The notes beneath the pieces were generated by a model. That model was not told the origin of the DNA, ran no database searches, and saw only the letters and a list, made by a program, of their open reading frames with translations. A DNA stretch of 64,000 nucleotides, taken from contig CAVZVZ010000005.1 in the NCBI GenBank assembly GCA_963778895.1, positions 2,232,001-2,296,000 of the forward strand. Direction: 5' to 3'. Made by a program: the position numbers and the translations under genes. How positions within the stretch are numbered: the stretch's first letter is position 1; every line of letters begins with the position of its first letter. Below are positions 17,996 through 26,718 of the stretch, in pieces. The DNA is from CAVZVZ01 sp963778895 (lineage in GTDB: Bacteria; Actinomycetota; Acidimicrobiia; Acidimicrobiales; Acidimicrobilacustridaceae).

Positions 17996-18916
17996 ATGAC
18001 CACCGGCACGACCAGCGAGACTCGTTTCGACGTGATGTCGACCGAAGCACACGTCTTGGTCGTCGGCGGAACGGCCGAGCTCGTCGAGGTGGCACGAGAT
18101 CGCATCCTCGAGCTCGAACGACGATGGACTCGATTCGCTCCGAGCGAGGTGACGTCACTCAATGATCACCCGGGTGAGCCGGTGGACGTGTCGTGGGAGA
18201 CACTCCGTCTGGTCGAGGCATCGGTCACGGCTTGGCAGACGACCGATGGTCGATTCGACCCCAGCATCCTCCCGTCGTTGGTCGCGAGCGGTTACGAACG
18301 CAGCCTCGACGAGATCGATCGCGACGACGCGCGAGCCGCAGGACCGACTGCTCCTTCGCCGGGACTCGGCGGTGTCTTCGTGTGGCCCGAGCTCGGGCGG
18401 GTGATGTTGCCCGCCGGTGTTGCCATCGATCCCGGCGGCATCGGCAAAGGACTGGCCGCCGACTTGGTCGTCGACGAACTACTCGCCGCTGGCGCGGCGG
18501 GCGTGCTCGTGAACCTGGGAGGAGACATGCGTGTGGGGGGCCAGCCTCCCGAGGGCGACCGCTGGACGATCTCGATCGACGATCCGTGGCAACCGGGCGT
18601 GGAGTTCGCGCGCATCGCTCTCGACGCGGGTGGCGTGGCGACGAGTAGTCGCCTGCGACGAAGTTGGAAGCGTGACGGCCGTGAGTACCACCACCTCATC
18701 GACCCGCGCACGGGTGATCCGGTCACAACAGATGTCGTGGCGGCGACAGCGGTGGCCGGGCTCGGTTGGTGGGCCGAGGCCACGACGAAGTCACTGGTGG
18801 TCGCGGGCAGCTCAGCCGGCATGGCATCGCTCGTGGAGGCGTCGGCCATCGTGATGCTCGAGGATCGGTCGTGGATCGCTACCGCAGACCTCGAGGACGC
18901 AGTGATCGGTCGTTGA
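17996..18916 (+). CDS. apbE: FAD:protein FMN transferase
   Basis: 306 residues, normal length. ApbE uses FAD and Mg to attach FMN to a Thr in a partner flavoprotein on the outer face of the membrane. Visible family blocks: ERRWTRFAPSEVTSLND (start of substrate site), VAIDPGGIGKGLAADLVVDE, LVNLGGDMRV, HHLIDPRTGDPV and WWAEATTKSL near the metal site. There is no clear signal peptide or lipobox, so it may be cytoplasmic. The divergent ferric-reductase-like protein is the probable electron partner; no FMN-binding domain protein is found in the window. Confidence 0.9.
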   Translation: MTTGTTSETRFDVMSTEAHVLVVGGTAELVEVARDRILELERRWTRFAPSEVTSLNDHPGEPVDVSWETLRLVEASVTAWQTTDGRFDPSILPSLVASGYERSLDEIDRDDARAAGPTAPSPGLGGVFVWPELGRVMLPAGVAIDPGGIGKGLAADLVVDELLAAGAAGVLVNLGGDMRVGGQPPEGDRWTISIDDPWQPGVEFARIALDAGGVATSSRLRRSWKRDGREYHHLIDPRTGDPVTTDVVAATAVAGLGWWAEATTKSLVVAGSSAGMASLVEASAIVMLEDRSWIATADLEDAVIGR

Positions 18917-19021
18917 TGCACGAGTAGCTTGCGCCTCCGGCAGGATTCGAAGATGGCGGGTACGCGTGGAGTTGTCCGAACCGACTGGGGGCGCACGTTT
19001 CTCACATCGAGCAGCGGCGTC

Positions 19022-19444
19022 TCAGAGCTCGAAAGCCGATGCCCACCGAACGCCCGAAACCTGGTTGTTGCGCGGAGGGTCGACTCGTAGCCGTCCCTCC
19101 GACCGGCCGCATTCCTCGATCGGGATCAAATAGCACCTGTCCAGATCGGGGCTGTATATCCCGAGAGCGTCGGCGTGCCCGTGGTAGCTCACGGGCTTTC
19201 CGACTCCTTCCGCATTGCTGCAAGCGTTGTATTGCACAGCGCCCGACCGAAACCGACCTGTCTTGATCTGGACGCGCTGCCATGCTCCGTCGCGCCTGAG
19301 GACAAGGTCGTAGCGTTCGACACCGATAGGTATCGCAATCTCCAACCCCAGCTCCAGACAGCGCGCCTGAAATCGGAGCTCCGACAGAAGTCCAGCGGCG
19401 ATTGTCCGGTTCATTCGCCGCACGCTAGCTACGTCGTGTGACAT
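19022..19444 (-). CDS. PD-(D/E)XK nuclease-fold protein (PDDEXK_5-like)
   Basis: About 140 residues. Conserved pieces fit the intron-associated PD-(D/E)XK group: GLLSELRFQARCLELG with the first Glu, VERYDLVLRRDG with the Asp, and QRVQIKTGRF with the Gln-x-Lys pair. These proteins are usually found alone in actinobacteria and are nuclease-like. The start is taken as ATG 19444; ATG 19414 also works; a longer frame would run over the tRNA gene. Convergent with apbE. Confidence 0.72.
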   Translation of the reverse strand: MSHDVASVRRMNRTIAAGLLSELRFQARCLELGLEIAIPIGVERYDLVLRRDGAWQRVQIKTGRFRSGAVQYNACSNAEGVGKPVSYHGHADALGIYSPDLDRCYLIPIEECGRSEGRLRVDPPRNNQVSGVRWASAFEL

Positions 19445-19523
19445 CGAAGCCAACGACGTGCGCGGGTGTCGCCCGGACACGGAGGGGACTTGAATGTTCT
19501 TCAGGCTGAACAACACACTTCGG

Positions 19524-19595
19524 CGCCCCCGGCAGGATTCGAACCTGCGCACACGGATTAGGAATCCACTGCTCTATCCCCTGAGCTACGAGGGC
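19524..19595 (-). tRNA. tRNA-Arg (anticodon CCT)
   Basis: The minus strand folds as a full cloverleaf: acceptor GCCCTCG with CGGGGGC, D arm GCTC ... GAGC, anticodon loop TTCCTAA (CCT, reads AGG), T arm GCAGG TTCGAAT CCTGC. CCA is not encoded. Transposase debris starts about 170 bases away on its 5' side, and tRNA-Arg genes are frequent integration targets. Confidence 0.95.
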
Positions 19596-19767
19596 GGGGG
19601 ATGGAGAAAACCCGGCGCGAAACCGTCTCCATCTGTGCAGCGATCAAGAGTAGTTGTGCGGATGAGGGTCTTCGGGCGGCCGTTTGCTTCTCAAAGCGGA
19701 TCGACGCATGCGATCACGTGGGCTGGGGCGCGCCGGACAGAGCGGCTGTAGCTCGAAACTGCTGCTG

Positions 19768-20070
19768 CTAAGCGGCGAGGTCGTCCTCGGCCGGCTGTTC
19801 TCCGTAGCGGTGAAGTGTCACGGCGTTGTTGACGAGGGCGTAGCCGAGCAGGTTGAGGTGTTGGCGGGCGTGACCCAGGCTGTGGGCTCGTCGGAGATAG
19901 AGCGTGTCGTCGAGGTCGCGGTTGATGGACTCGGCGTCGTTGCGGCGAGGGTAGAGCCGGTCGAAGTCGGGATCGGTTGAAGCGATGGGTCGCAGGTTCT
20001 CGGTGCGGTTGAGTTTGCGCGTCTTGTCGTCGTCGTTGCCGTGGAGGCGGACGGTGAGGATCCCCCGCCG
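19768..20070 (-). pseudogene. DDE transposase, C-terminal fragment
   Basis: The minus frame ending at TAG 19768-19770 reads LTVRLHGNDDDKTRKLNR, then DPDFDRLYPRRNDAESIN, RDLDDTLYLRRAHSLGHARQ and LLGYALVNNAVTLHRYG. This is the end of a transposase with the catalytic Glu-type helix (NDAESIN). Its N-terminal two thirds are gone; it is joined directly to the start of an unrelated IS3-type transposase. A short piece of the same family lies at 47157-47222. Confidence 0.7.
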
Positions 20071-20074
20071 AGGC

Positions 20075-20197
20075 GGTCGGGGCTGCCAGCTGGTGGCGCA
20101 GCACCAGGAGCTCGACGTCCTTCGACCGGTCGCTACGGCCGCGCAGGACGAGGAGATCGACGACCAACCGGACGAGACGGTAGAAGCGCGCCATCAT
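20075..20197 (-). pseudogene. IS3-type transposase, N-terminal fragment fused to other transposase
   Basis: Minus-strand ATGATG at 20197 begins MMARFYRLVRLVVDLLVLRG, RSDRSKDVELLVLRHQLA and then passes without a stop into the fragment at 19768-20070. The same N-terminus occurs at 37798-38230, 56965-57127 and 59990-60038. The terminal repeat of the element lies just upstream at 20244-20274. Confidence 0.7.
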
Positions 20198-20243
20198 CCG
20201 AGCCTCCCACCGGCCTCGCGCCCACGCACGAGAAACCGCAGGG

Positions 20244-20274
20244 CACAGGGCCAGACGAGTTTCCGGCAGCCACA
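20244..20274 (-). repeat. IS3-type left end (degenerate copy of recurring terminal repeat)
   Basis: Contains GACGAGTTTCCGGCAGCCACA on the plus strand, matching the recurring GACGAGTATTCGGCACCCACA-type end with a few changes. It lies directly upstream of the transposase N-terminal fragment. Confidence 0.6.
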
Positions 20275-20481
20275 ACATCCGATGTAGGTAACGAACGCCA
20301 GAACGCGAGAGAGCGTGCCTGAGCGCATCGCGTTGGCGGCGAAGCCGGGTGCTCTCGTTCGACAAGTCTCCTAGGCTCCTTCACGTCGAACGGTGTTCCG
20401 GGGGGAGGCCGATGGACCTTCGGAGGCCGAGGTTGATGTACAAATGGCTGAGCCGGGTCTGGGGGTAACTGAGATGCGCCA

Positions 20482-22173
20482 TTGGTCGCCGACGGTGAGC
20501 GCACGGTGATACCCGCCGAGCCTGAACTGCCGCGGTTGGGGCGGTGGCTCCGTCCTCTCGTCGATGCCGTGGCCCGCATCAAGTCGGGCGTGCACCGCAA
20601 GCTCCTCTTCGGCTTCCTGGTCGGCGCTCTGCTGCTCGTCGCGATGGCCGTCTTGAGCCTTGTCGTCATTCGTCAGATGAACGATCGCATTTCAGAGCTC
20701 AATCGCGCCAGAGTGAAGTCTGATCGCGCGCACGAGATGCTGTACGCGGTCACCGCACAGAGCCATTACCGCGCGATGGCACTGCTTCTGTACCCCGACC
20801 AGTCCCAGATCGACAAGTACAACGGTGAGGTCGAAGGGCAGAAGACGAAATTCGCACAGCTTCTGGACCAGATCGAGCAGGACGACCCGTCCAATCGCGC
20901 TTTCTACGAGGGCGTCCGGGCCGACAACGAGTTGTACGAGCAAACCGGCCAGGAGGTGCTGGCGCGCTTCGCGGCTGGCGACGAACCTGGGGCCCAAAAG
21001 CTCCATCTCGAGCAGGAGCACCCGACCTCACACAAGCTTGAAGACGCGATGAACAGCCTCATCGAGACGGCCAACGGCGAGATCGCAAAGGCGCAGTCGG
21101 ATTTCCACTCCTCCCGCGCGCTCTTCACGGGGATGGTCATCGCCTTCTCAGCGGCGAGCGTCCTCGTGGCGCTGCTGCTGGGGTTCGTCCTCTCGTGGGC
21201 GTTCATCCTGCCTGTCCGGAAGATGCAACGTGCACTCGCGGGGATCACAGCCGGAAACATCAGCCAGCACGTGGAGGTGCCGAACCGCGACGAGTTCGGG
21301 CAGCTGGCGACAGACTTGAACGGCACAAGCGAGCGGTTGACCACACTCTTCGACGAGCAGCGCACGCTCGCGACGGAACTGAGCAAGACGAACGCGTCGC
21401 TCGTCGACGCAAGCGAGGCGAAGTCGCGCTTTCTCGCGAACGTCAGTCACGAGTTGCGGACGCCGATGACGGCGATCCTCGGTTTCACCGATGCCCTTCT
21501 CGCCGGCGTGGACGGTCCGCTCAACGCGGAGCAGAAGGACTCGTTGCGATGGGTCCAGCACGGCGGGCAGGACCTGCTCGGGCTGATCAACGAGATCCTC
21601 GACCTGTCCAAGGTCGAGGCGGGCAAGATGACCATCGAGGCCGAACCGTTCGACCCGCGAGTGCTCATCGAGTCCGTTGTGGCGCAGCACCGGTCTCTTG
21701 CCGCACAGAAGCGGATCCGGCTCCTGTCGCACGACGTCGGCACGCCGGCGCAAGTGGTCCTCGACCGCCAGCGTGTACGCCAGATCCTCGTCAATCTGCT
21801 CGGCAACGCCCTGAAGTTCACCGAAAGCGGTGAGGTCGAGGTCGAGACCGGCGCCGCGGCCGGCGGGACGTTCCGCATCTCCGTCCGTGACACCGGTCCG
21901 GGCATCTCCCCGGAGCAGCAGGAGACAGTCTTCGAGGAATTCCACCAGGCCGGCGGCGCCGCACCCGGCACGGGCCTCGGCCTGACCATAAGCCGCCGTC
22001 TCGCGAGGTTGATGAGAGGCGACGTGACGCTCGAGAGCACGCTCGGACGAGGAAGCATCTTCCACGTGATCCTGCCGATCGACTATCACAGGGCTGCGAT
22101 GGACGGAGCCCATCTCGAGCCGACCACCTCCGGCGACGAAGACCGCACCGCCGGCCCGAAGGTGGAGCTCTAG
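20482..22173 (+). CDS. Membrane sensor histidine kinase with HAMP domain
   Basis: 563 residues. Two transmembrane helices (about 41-63 and 213-240) flank a helical extracytoplasmic domain of the four-helix-bundle type. HAMP follows (about 241-293), then a HisKA domain with the phospho-acceptor His323 (FLANVSHELRTPMT), and an ATPase domain with N box NLLGNALKF (438-446), DTGPGI (470-475) and GTGLGL (496-501). All catalytic boxes are intact. The start is TTG 20482. Its stop overlaps the GTG start of a receiver protein, whose own stop overlaps a receiver-cyclase, so the three form one signalling operon. Confidence 0.92.
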   Translation: MVADGERTVIPAEPELPRLGRWLRPLVDAVARIKSGVHRKLLFGFLVGALLLVAMAVLSLVVIRQMNDRISELNRARVKSDRAHEMLYAVTAQSHYRAMALLLYPDQSQIDKYNGEVEGQKTKFAQLLDQIEQDDPSNRAFYEGVRADNELYEQTGQEVLARFAAGDEPGAQKLHLEQEHPTSHKLEDAMNSLIETANGEIAKAQSDFHSSRALFTGMVIAFSAASVLVALLLGFVLSWAFILPVRKMQRALAGITAGNISQHVEVPNRDEFGQLATDLNGTSERLTTLFDEQRTLATELSKTNASLVDASEAKSRFLANVSHELRTPMTAILGFTDALLAGVDGPLNAEQKDSLRWVQHGGQDLLGLINEILDLSKVEAGKMTIEAEPFDPRVLIESVVAQHRSLAAQKRIRLLSHDVGTPAQVVLDRQRVRQILVNLLGNALKFTESGEVEVETGAAAGGTFRISVRDTGPGISPEQQETVFEEFHQAGGAAPGTGLGLTISRRLARLMRGDVTLESTLGRGSIFHVILPIDYHRAAMDGAHLEPTTSGDEDRTAGPKVEL

Positions 22174-22538
22174 TGGCGACGATTCTCGTAGTCGAGGACA
22201 CGCCAGCGAATCGAGCGCTCGCCACGAAACTGCTTCGTGCGGCTGGCCACGAAGTGCTCTCGGCCGAGACCGCGGCGACTGGCGTCGCGTTGGCGCGGGA
22301 GCGGCTCCCCGACCTCGTCCTCATGGATCTCGGACTCCCGGACGTGGACGGCTGGGAGGCATTGCGGGAGATTCGCTCCGATGGGGGAGCCGTCGCTGGC
22401 TTGCGGGTTATTGCGTTCACCGCTCACGCCATGGTCGGCGATCGTGATAGCGCACTCGCAGCCGGATTCGACGAGTACCTGAGCAAACCGATCGACTTCG
22501 CGACGTTCGCCGACACCGTCCAGAACCTGCTGCCATGA
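22173..22538 (+). CDS. Single-domain response regulator (CheY/DivK-like)
   Basis: 121 residues, a receiver domain only. Acidic pocket at Glu8-Asp9, phospho-acceptor Asp52 (LVLMDLGLPDVDGWE), Thr in FTAHA and Lys in YLSKPIDF are all present. It starts with GTG sharing one base with the kinase stop. With no output domain it probably works by protein contact, passing phosphate between the upstream kinase and other partners. Confidence 0.93.
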   Translation: MATILVVEDTPANRALATKLLRAAGHEVLSAETAATGVALARERLPDLVLMDLGLPDVDGWEALREIRSDGGAVAGLRVIAFTAHAMVGDRDSALAAGFDEYLSKPIDFATFADTVQNLLP

Positions 22539-23578
22539 ATCGCGAGCGCCCGCTGATCCTGGCTGTCGACGACGAACCGGGCACGCGGGCGCTGCTTCGG
22601 AAGCTTCTCGAGCACCTGGGATATGACGTCATCGAAGCTGCGAACGGCTCGTCGGGCATCCGTATGGTCGAGGAGCACAGGCCCGATCTCGTCTGCCTCG
22701 ACGTGATGATGCCGGCGCCGGGCGGCATCGAGGTGTGCGAGCGGCTCCGGCGCGATCCCCAGAACGCAGGCTTGCCGATCCTGTTGCTCACTGCACTGGA
22801 CCGTCCGGAAGACAAGGCGCGGGGTTTGGAGGCCGGTGCGAACGACTTCCTCTCGAAGCCTTTCGACGAGAGCGAGCTGTCGGCACGGCTTCACTCGCTG
22901 CTCCGCACGAAGGCATTGCAGGACCGTCTCGCCGATCTGCTGGGACGTTATGTGAGCGCGAGCGTGGCCGCCGAAGTGCTGCGTGATCCGTTCTCCGTGT
23001 CGCTCGGCGGCGATCGGCGGCACGTTTCCACACTGTTCGCAGACGTACGCGGCTACACCGCGATCGCTGCGGAACATCCGCCCGAGACGACGCTCGACCT
23101 CCTGAACCGCTACTTGACGATCGTCAGCGACGCTGTCGAGCGTCGCGGCGGAACGGTCGCGGACTTCCTCGGTGACGGTGTGGTCGCGTTCTTCGGCGCG
23201 CCGGTGGTCCATCGCGACGATCCCGAGCGCGCCGTGCGGTCTGCGCTCGACATCAAGGACGCCATCATGCGGCTCGAGGTGCCGACGATGCAGGGCGTGC
23301 GACTGCACGTCGGGATCGGCATCACCACGGGAGAGGTGATTGCCGGCAACATCGGCTCGGAGCGCCGCATGCAGTACACGGTGATCGGCGACCCGGTCAA
23401 CGTCGCATCGCGCCTACAGACGGCGGCCGGGCCCGGTCAGATCCTCGTCGACGAGCCGACTCACGACAGCGTGTGCGACCTCGTGACGTCGCAGGACCTG
23501 GGAAGCCTGCGCCTCGCTGGTAAGAGCGACTGGGTTCGCGCGTTCAACGTGCTCCTGCTGCAGCCCGCCGTGGCCTGA
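22535..23578 (+). CDS. Response regulator with class III adenylate/guanylate cyclase output
   Basis: 347 residues. Residues 1-125 are a receiver with Asp56 as acceptor (LVCLDVMMPAPGG) and Lys108. Residues about 160-345 are a class III nucleotide cyclase: metal Asp170 in STLFADVRGYT and Asp214 in FLGDGVVAFFG, then YTVIGDPVNVASRL with the Asn and Arg of the transition-state site. It should make cAMP (or cGMP) when phosphorylated by the upstream kinase. ATGA overlap with the preceding receiver gene. Its end overlaps a decayed dehydrogenase on the other strand. Confidence 0.92.
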   Translation: MNRERPLILAVDDEPGTRALLRKLLEHLGYDVIEAANGSSGIRMVEEHRPDLVCLDVMMPAPGGIEVCERLRRDPQNAGLPILLLTALDRPEDKARGLEAGANDFLSKPFDESELSARLHSLLRTKALQDRLADLLGRYVSASVAAEVLRDPFSVSLGGDRRHVSTLFADVRGYTAIAAEHPPETTLDLLNRYLTIVSDAVERRGGTVADFLGDGVVAFFGAPVVHRDDPERAVRSALDIKDAIMRLEVPTMQGVRLHVGIGITTGEVIAGNIGSERRMQYTVIGDPVNVASRLQTAAGPGQILVDEPTHDSVCDLVTSQDLGSLRLAGKSDWVRAFNVLLLQPAVA

Positions 23579-23579
23579 A

Positions 23580-23867
23580 GGTCGTACGCCCTCGGAAGAA
23601 CGTCGCCAACATCAGCAGCTGGCCGTCGGTCGCTCCTGCAGGGACCTTGCACGTGGACGTGTCGGCGAACGGAACACGCAGCACTGCTCTTGGCGTGCCG
23701 CACGCCACGATCACGCGATCACCGACCTCGATGGTCTTGACCGCCGGACCGACTGCTTCCACGGTGCCGATGACCTCGTGGCAAGTGGTGGTCATGGCAT
23801 CGACGCGCACGATTGCGTCCTCATCCGAGGCGGCACCGTCGAGACACTGATCGACTAGCGCACGCAT
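23580..23867 (-). pseudogene. Zinc-type alcohol dehydrogenase, truncated with internal deletions
   Basis: The frame keeps AIVRVDAMTTTCHEVIGTVE, AVGPAVKTIEVGDRVIVAC and VPFADTSTCKVPAGATD in the order of a GroES-like alcohol dehydrogenase. The segment between the first Cys and GHE, and the four-Cys structural zinc lobe, are deleted in frame. The whole Rossmann half is missing. The gene is therefore dead. It lies tail-to-tail with the cyclase gene, at the start of a decayed stretch. Confidence 0.68.
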
Positions 23868-24238
23868 TCGAACTCCCCTTTCGTGTCCTACGACGAAAAC
23901 ATTACGAAGCGCCTCGTACGCGCAGTAGGGGACAAAGTCCCAACTGGCCTGCGCCGGACACGGCGGTCCGGCGCGACGTCACGAACCTGTCTTTGCCGAA
24001 AATGCGTTCGGCTGCGTCAACGCACACGGACGGGTTTTCCGGCACCCACAGGGTCAGAAGGCACACACCGCGATGGGCGTAGCTTTCTACCTCTCGACCC
24101 GGGCTTGCGGAGAGCCTCGCCACTCGCTTTCAGTGCCCCGCGAAGTGCTGCGCCCGAGCGCCGAGGCAGTTGCTCGATGAGCGCAGATCTGCGAGCCTGC
24201 GGCGGCGGAGTCCCCCTCACGTCAGGAAGGCGGGAGGC
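23868..24238. other. Non-coding stretch with one IS-end copy
   Basis: No convincing gene. It holds one copy of the recurring terminal repeat (24016-24050); the remaining sequence shows nothing I can identify. The ribosome site AGGAAGG for the next gene is at its end. Confidence 0.5.
24016..24050 (-). repeat. Recurring IS3-type left-end repeat
   Basis: GTCAACGCACACGGACGG followed by GTTTTCCGGCACCCACA, a near-consensus copy. No transposase sequence remains on its interior side. Confidence 0.7.
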
Positions 24239-24544
24239 ATGGCTGCAGAATTGATCTTGGAGTTCGAGGGCGTCACGACGGACGAGTACTTGGCAGTCAA
24301 CAAGGAACTCGGCATCGACCCGGCAAGCGGCACGGGCGATTGGCCTGACGGGCTGGTAGCTCATTCGGCGGGTCTCAATGACGCCGGGCATCTGGTTGTC
24401 ATCGAGGTGTGGGACACACCGGAGCACCAGGCCCGGTTCATGGAAGGCCGCCTAGGCGAAGCGCTTGCCAAGGGTGGCATCACCGGACCTCCTTCGAGCA
24501 TCACCTGGATCGAGCTGGTCGCTCACCACTACCTCGGCAACTGA
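24239..24544 (+). CDS. Small dimeric alpha/beta-barrel-like protein
   Basis: 101 residues from ATG 24239 (AGGAAGG eight bases upstream). Sequence such as LVVIEVWDTPEHQARFMEG and a length near 100 resemble antibiotic-biosynthesis-monooxygenase-like (ferredoxin-fold dimer) proteins. No catalytic residue can be named. It stands alone between decayed DNA and a small membrane protein. Confidence 0.7.
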   Translation: MAAELILEFEGVTTDEYLAVNKELGIDPASGTGDWPDGLVAHSAGLNDAGHLVVIEVWDTPEHQARFMEGRLGEALAKGGITGPPSSITWIELVAHHYLGN

Positions 24545-24788
24545 CGTAGCGGCGGCCAGAGGGGCGGCCCCGACACGTGGCGATTGCTCGTGGTCCGCGA
24601 GGAAGACCCGCAGCATCTGGGACTGTTGCGTTGGCCGATCGTGTGCGCGGGCGTCAGGTGTCGAGATGAGATGTCGTCGTCATCCCGTGGCCTGTCGGTG
24701 CCGGAAACGCCGAGCGGGAGGACGCTGGCCCTACGGTTACAAAGCGTGACCAGTCCAGCCGACGGCTGGCCGTAACTGAGGAGGATGC

Positions 24789-25028
24789 ATGTTCGCCTAC
24801 GACTTCCCGCTGCTCGGGATCTTTTGGTCCCTGCTGATGTTCGCGCTCTTCGTGCTGTGGATATTCATCGTGATCTGGTGCTTCATCGACAACTTTGCGC
24901 GTCGCGACCACCACGGCTTCGCCAAGGCACTCTGGTTCCTGTTCATCGTCTTCGTGCCCGTCATCGGGGTCTTCAGCTATCTCGTCACCCGCCCGGTCAA
25001 CGTCGACGTCGTGGTGGTGGACCAGTAG
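24789..25028 (+). CDS. PLDc_N-type small membrane protein
   Basis: 79 residues with two transmembrane helices and a short cytoplasmic loop with the dibasic NFARRDHHG. The pattern (helix, WxFIDxF, acidic/basic loop, LWFLFIVFVPVIGVFSYL) matches the phospholipase D-nuclease N-terminal domain that occurs alone in many actinobacteria. The start ATG has AGGAGG (with TGAGGAGG) upstream. Role unknown. Confidence 0.85.
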   Translation: MFAYDFPLLGIFWSLLMFALFVLWIFIVIWCFIDNFARRDHHGFAKALWFLFIVFVPVIGVFSYLVTRPVNVDVVVVDQ

Positions 25029-25200
25029 CTCTCGATCCGCCTCACACGCCGTGCTGCGAACAATCGCCCGCCAGCGCATCAAGCGGAACCTTTCGGTGCC
25101 GGAAACTCATCGAACCCAGTCCTGTGGGATGCCGCTCGAGGACGCTTCGTCGTTCGACCCCCCGGCGTCGTCCTCCTCACCTGCCTACCTCCCTCCTACA

Positions 25201-26026
25201 GGCACCGTTGCATTAGGCGAGCGCGGTTGTAACGGTGAGGCTGTTCGGATGAAGCGCCACCGGTTCTGCCCGCCAGTCCAGCTCGGGTCACCGGCGTTCG
25301 CGGGGTTTCGGTTCCCGCCCGAGGTGATTCTGTTGGCGGTGCGCTGGTATCTGCGGTTCGGGCTTGTCGTACCGCGATCTCGAGGAGCTCCTCGCAGAGC
25401 GCGGCATCGAGGTTGATCACGTCACCTTGTACCGGTGGGTGCAACGCTTCACCCCGCTGCTGGTCGACGCGGCCCGACCGTGCCGCCACGCGGTCGGTGG
25501 CCGCTGGTTCGTCGACGAGACCTACGTGAAGGTCGCCGGGACCTGGCGGTACGTGTACCGGGCCGTCGACCAGCACGGCCAGGTCATCGACGTGTACGTC
25601 TCTCCCAAACGCGACATCGCCGCGGCACGACGGTTCTTCACCACCGCGTTGGCTGCCCATGGTGAGCCCGACGAGGTCGTGACCGACCTGGCCCCCGCCC
25701 TGGCGCACGTCATCGAGAGACTGCTCCCCGGCGCGTTTCATAACACCGGCCAGTACGCCAACAACCGGGTCGAATGCGACCACGGCCGACTCAAGGCGCG
25801 ACTGCGACCGATGCGCGGACTGCAAACCGACCGCACCGCCAGCGTGGTCATCTCAGGGCACGCGTTCATGCAGAACCTGCGTCGCGGCCACTACGAACTC
25901 GGCCGCGAAGCGGAACCCCGTCTGCAGGTCGCGGGCGCGTTCTATGAACTGAACCGAATGATCTGACCGCTCAGCACGCGCTTCGGTGCTTGATCGCGGT
26001 CTGTGATCGAACAACGCAACAGTGCC
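25201..26026 (+). mobile_element. IS6-family insertion sequence
   Basis: About 826 bases bounded by inverted ends: GGCACCGTTGCATT at 25201 and, read inward from the other side, GGCACTGTTGCGTT ending at 26026 (12 of 14 match). It carries one IS6-type DDE transposase that is frameshifted. No 8-base target duplication is seen (flanks CTCCTACA and CTTGTCGG), so one end has been rearranged or the insertion is old. It forms the left border of the catabolic island. Confidence 0.85.
25249..25966 (+). pseudogene. IS6-family transposase, one-base frameshift
   Basis: Starts MKRHRFCPPVQLGSPAF and includes the zinc-finger-like and FRFPPEVILLAVRWYLRFGL region; an extra base near 25362 then shifts the frame and the rest continues SYRDLEELLAERGIEVDHVT. 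The catalytic DDE triad is intact: Asp in FVDETYVKV, Asp in VVTDLAPAL, and Glu in NRVECDHGRLK. Only the frameshift disables it, so it died recently, unless the base is a sequencing error. Confidence 0.85.
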
Positions 26027-26043
26027 CTTGTCGGCAGTTTGGC

Positions 26044-26718
26044 TCAGCTCTTCGGCTCCGGACGGGCGCCAGCGCCGTAGATGATGTCGGCGTGATCGGG
26101 ATCCCAGCCGTTGTGGAACACGACGTCGCTCACCGGCCGCCGCCGCACCGGGCCGTGGTGCCCTCGAGGCCAGCCGACGACGATGTGGCCCGCGAGCACC
26201 CATCCGTCGGGGATCCCGATCGCCTGGCGCAGCAGCTGCTCGCCGTCGTAGGCCGCCCAACTGGTCGGGCAGGCGCCCAGACCTTGAGCTCTGGCGGCGA
26301 GGTAGAAGTTCTGCACCGCGGGGAAGATGGATGCACCCTGCAGGAAGTCGGAGGAGAACTCGTTGTGGTACGCGACGAACAGCACCGACGTCCGCTGTCC
26401 GGCGAGGTCGTGCAGCTCGTAGGTGGCACGGTTGCGGCGGGCGTTGCGGGAGGTGTCGTCCGCGGCGGGTCGGCTCATGCCGTAGATGGGCTCGATGACC
26501 TTCAGCGCCGCGTCGGCGGCTTGCTGCACCACGGCTCGCATCTCGGGCGAGTCGAGGACGATGAAGCGCCAGTGCTGCACGTTCCCGCCGCTCGGCGCCC
26601 ACGTCGCGGCCTCGAGACACCGACGGAGCGTCACCTCGTCGACCGGCTCATCGGTGAAGCGGCGGATGGCACGCGTGGTGGCGAGCACCTCCCAGACGTC
26701 TTCTGTTGCCTGGTTCAT
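26044..26718 (-). CDS. Nitroreductase-family FMN oxidoreductase
   Basis: 224 residues. Family signatures: TTRAIRRFTDEPV at the N-terminus (FMN phosphate contact), ATWAPSGGNVQHWRFIVLD, and LAARAQGLGACPTSWAAYD. These enzymes reduce nitro, quinone or enone groups with NAD(P)H. ATG 26718 overlaps the stop of the amidohydrolase (ATGA), so it is the last gene of the minus-strand island operon, 18 bases inside the IS6 end. Confidence 0.9.
   Translation of the reverse strand: MNQATEDVWEVLATTRAIRRFTDEPVDEVTLRRCLEAATWAPSGGNVQHWRFIVLDSPEMRAVVQQAADAALKVIEPIYGMSRPAADDTSRNARRNRATYELHDLAGQRTSVLFVAYHNEFSSDFLQGASIFPAVQNFYLAARAQGLGACPTSWAAYDGEQLLRQAIGIPDGWVLAGHIVVGWPRGHHGPVRRRPVSDVVFHNGWDPDHADIIYGAGARPEPKS

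Noticed and set aside
24694..25115. Two inverted copies of the IS end around the PLDc_N gene (near 24696 and 25096)
   Set aside because: GGTGCCGGAAAC and GGTGCCGGAAACTCATC resemble the left end in opposite orientation, but the match is short and there is no transposase; treated as possible chance.
25193..26034. Target-site duplication at the IS6 element
   Set aside because: The 8-base flanks (CTCCTACA and CTTGTCGG) do not match.
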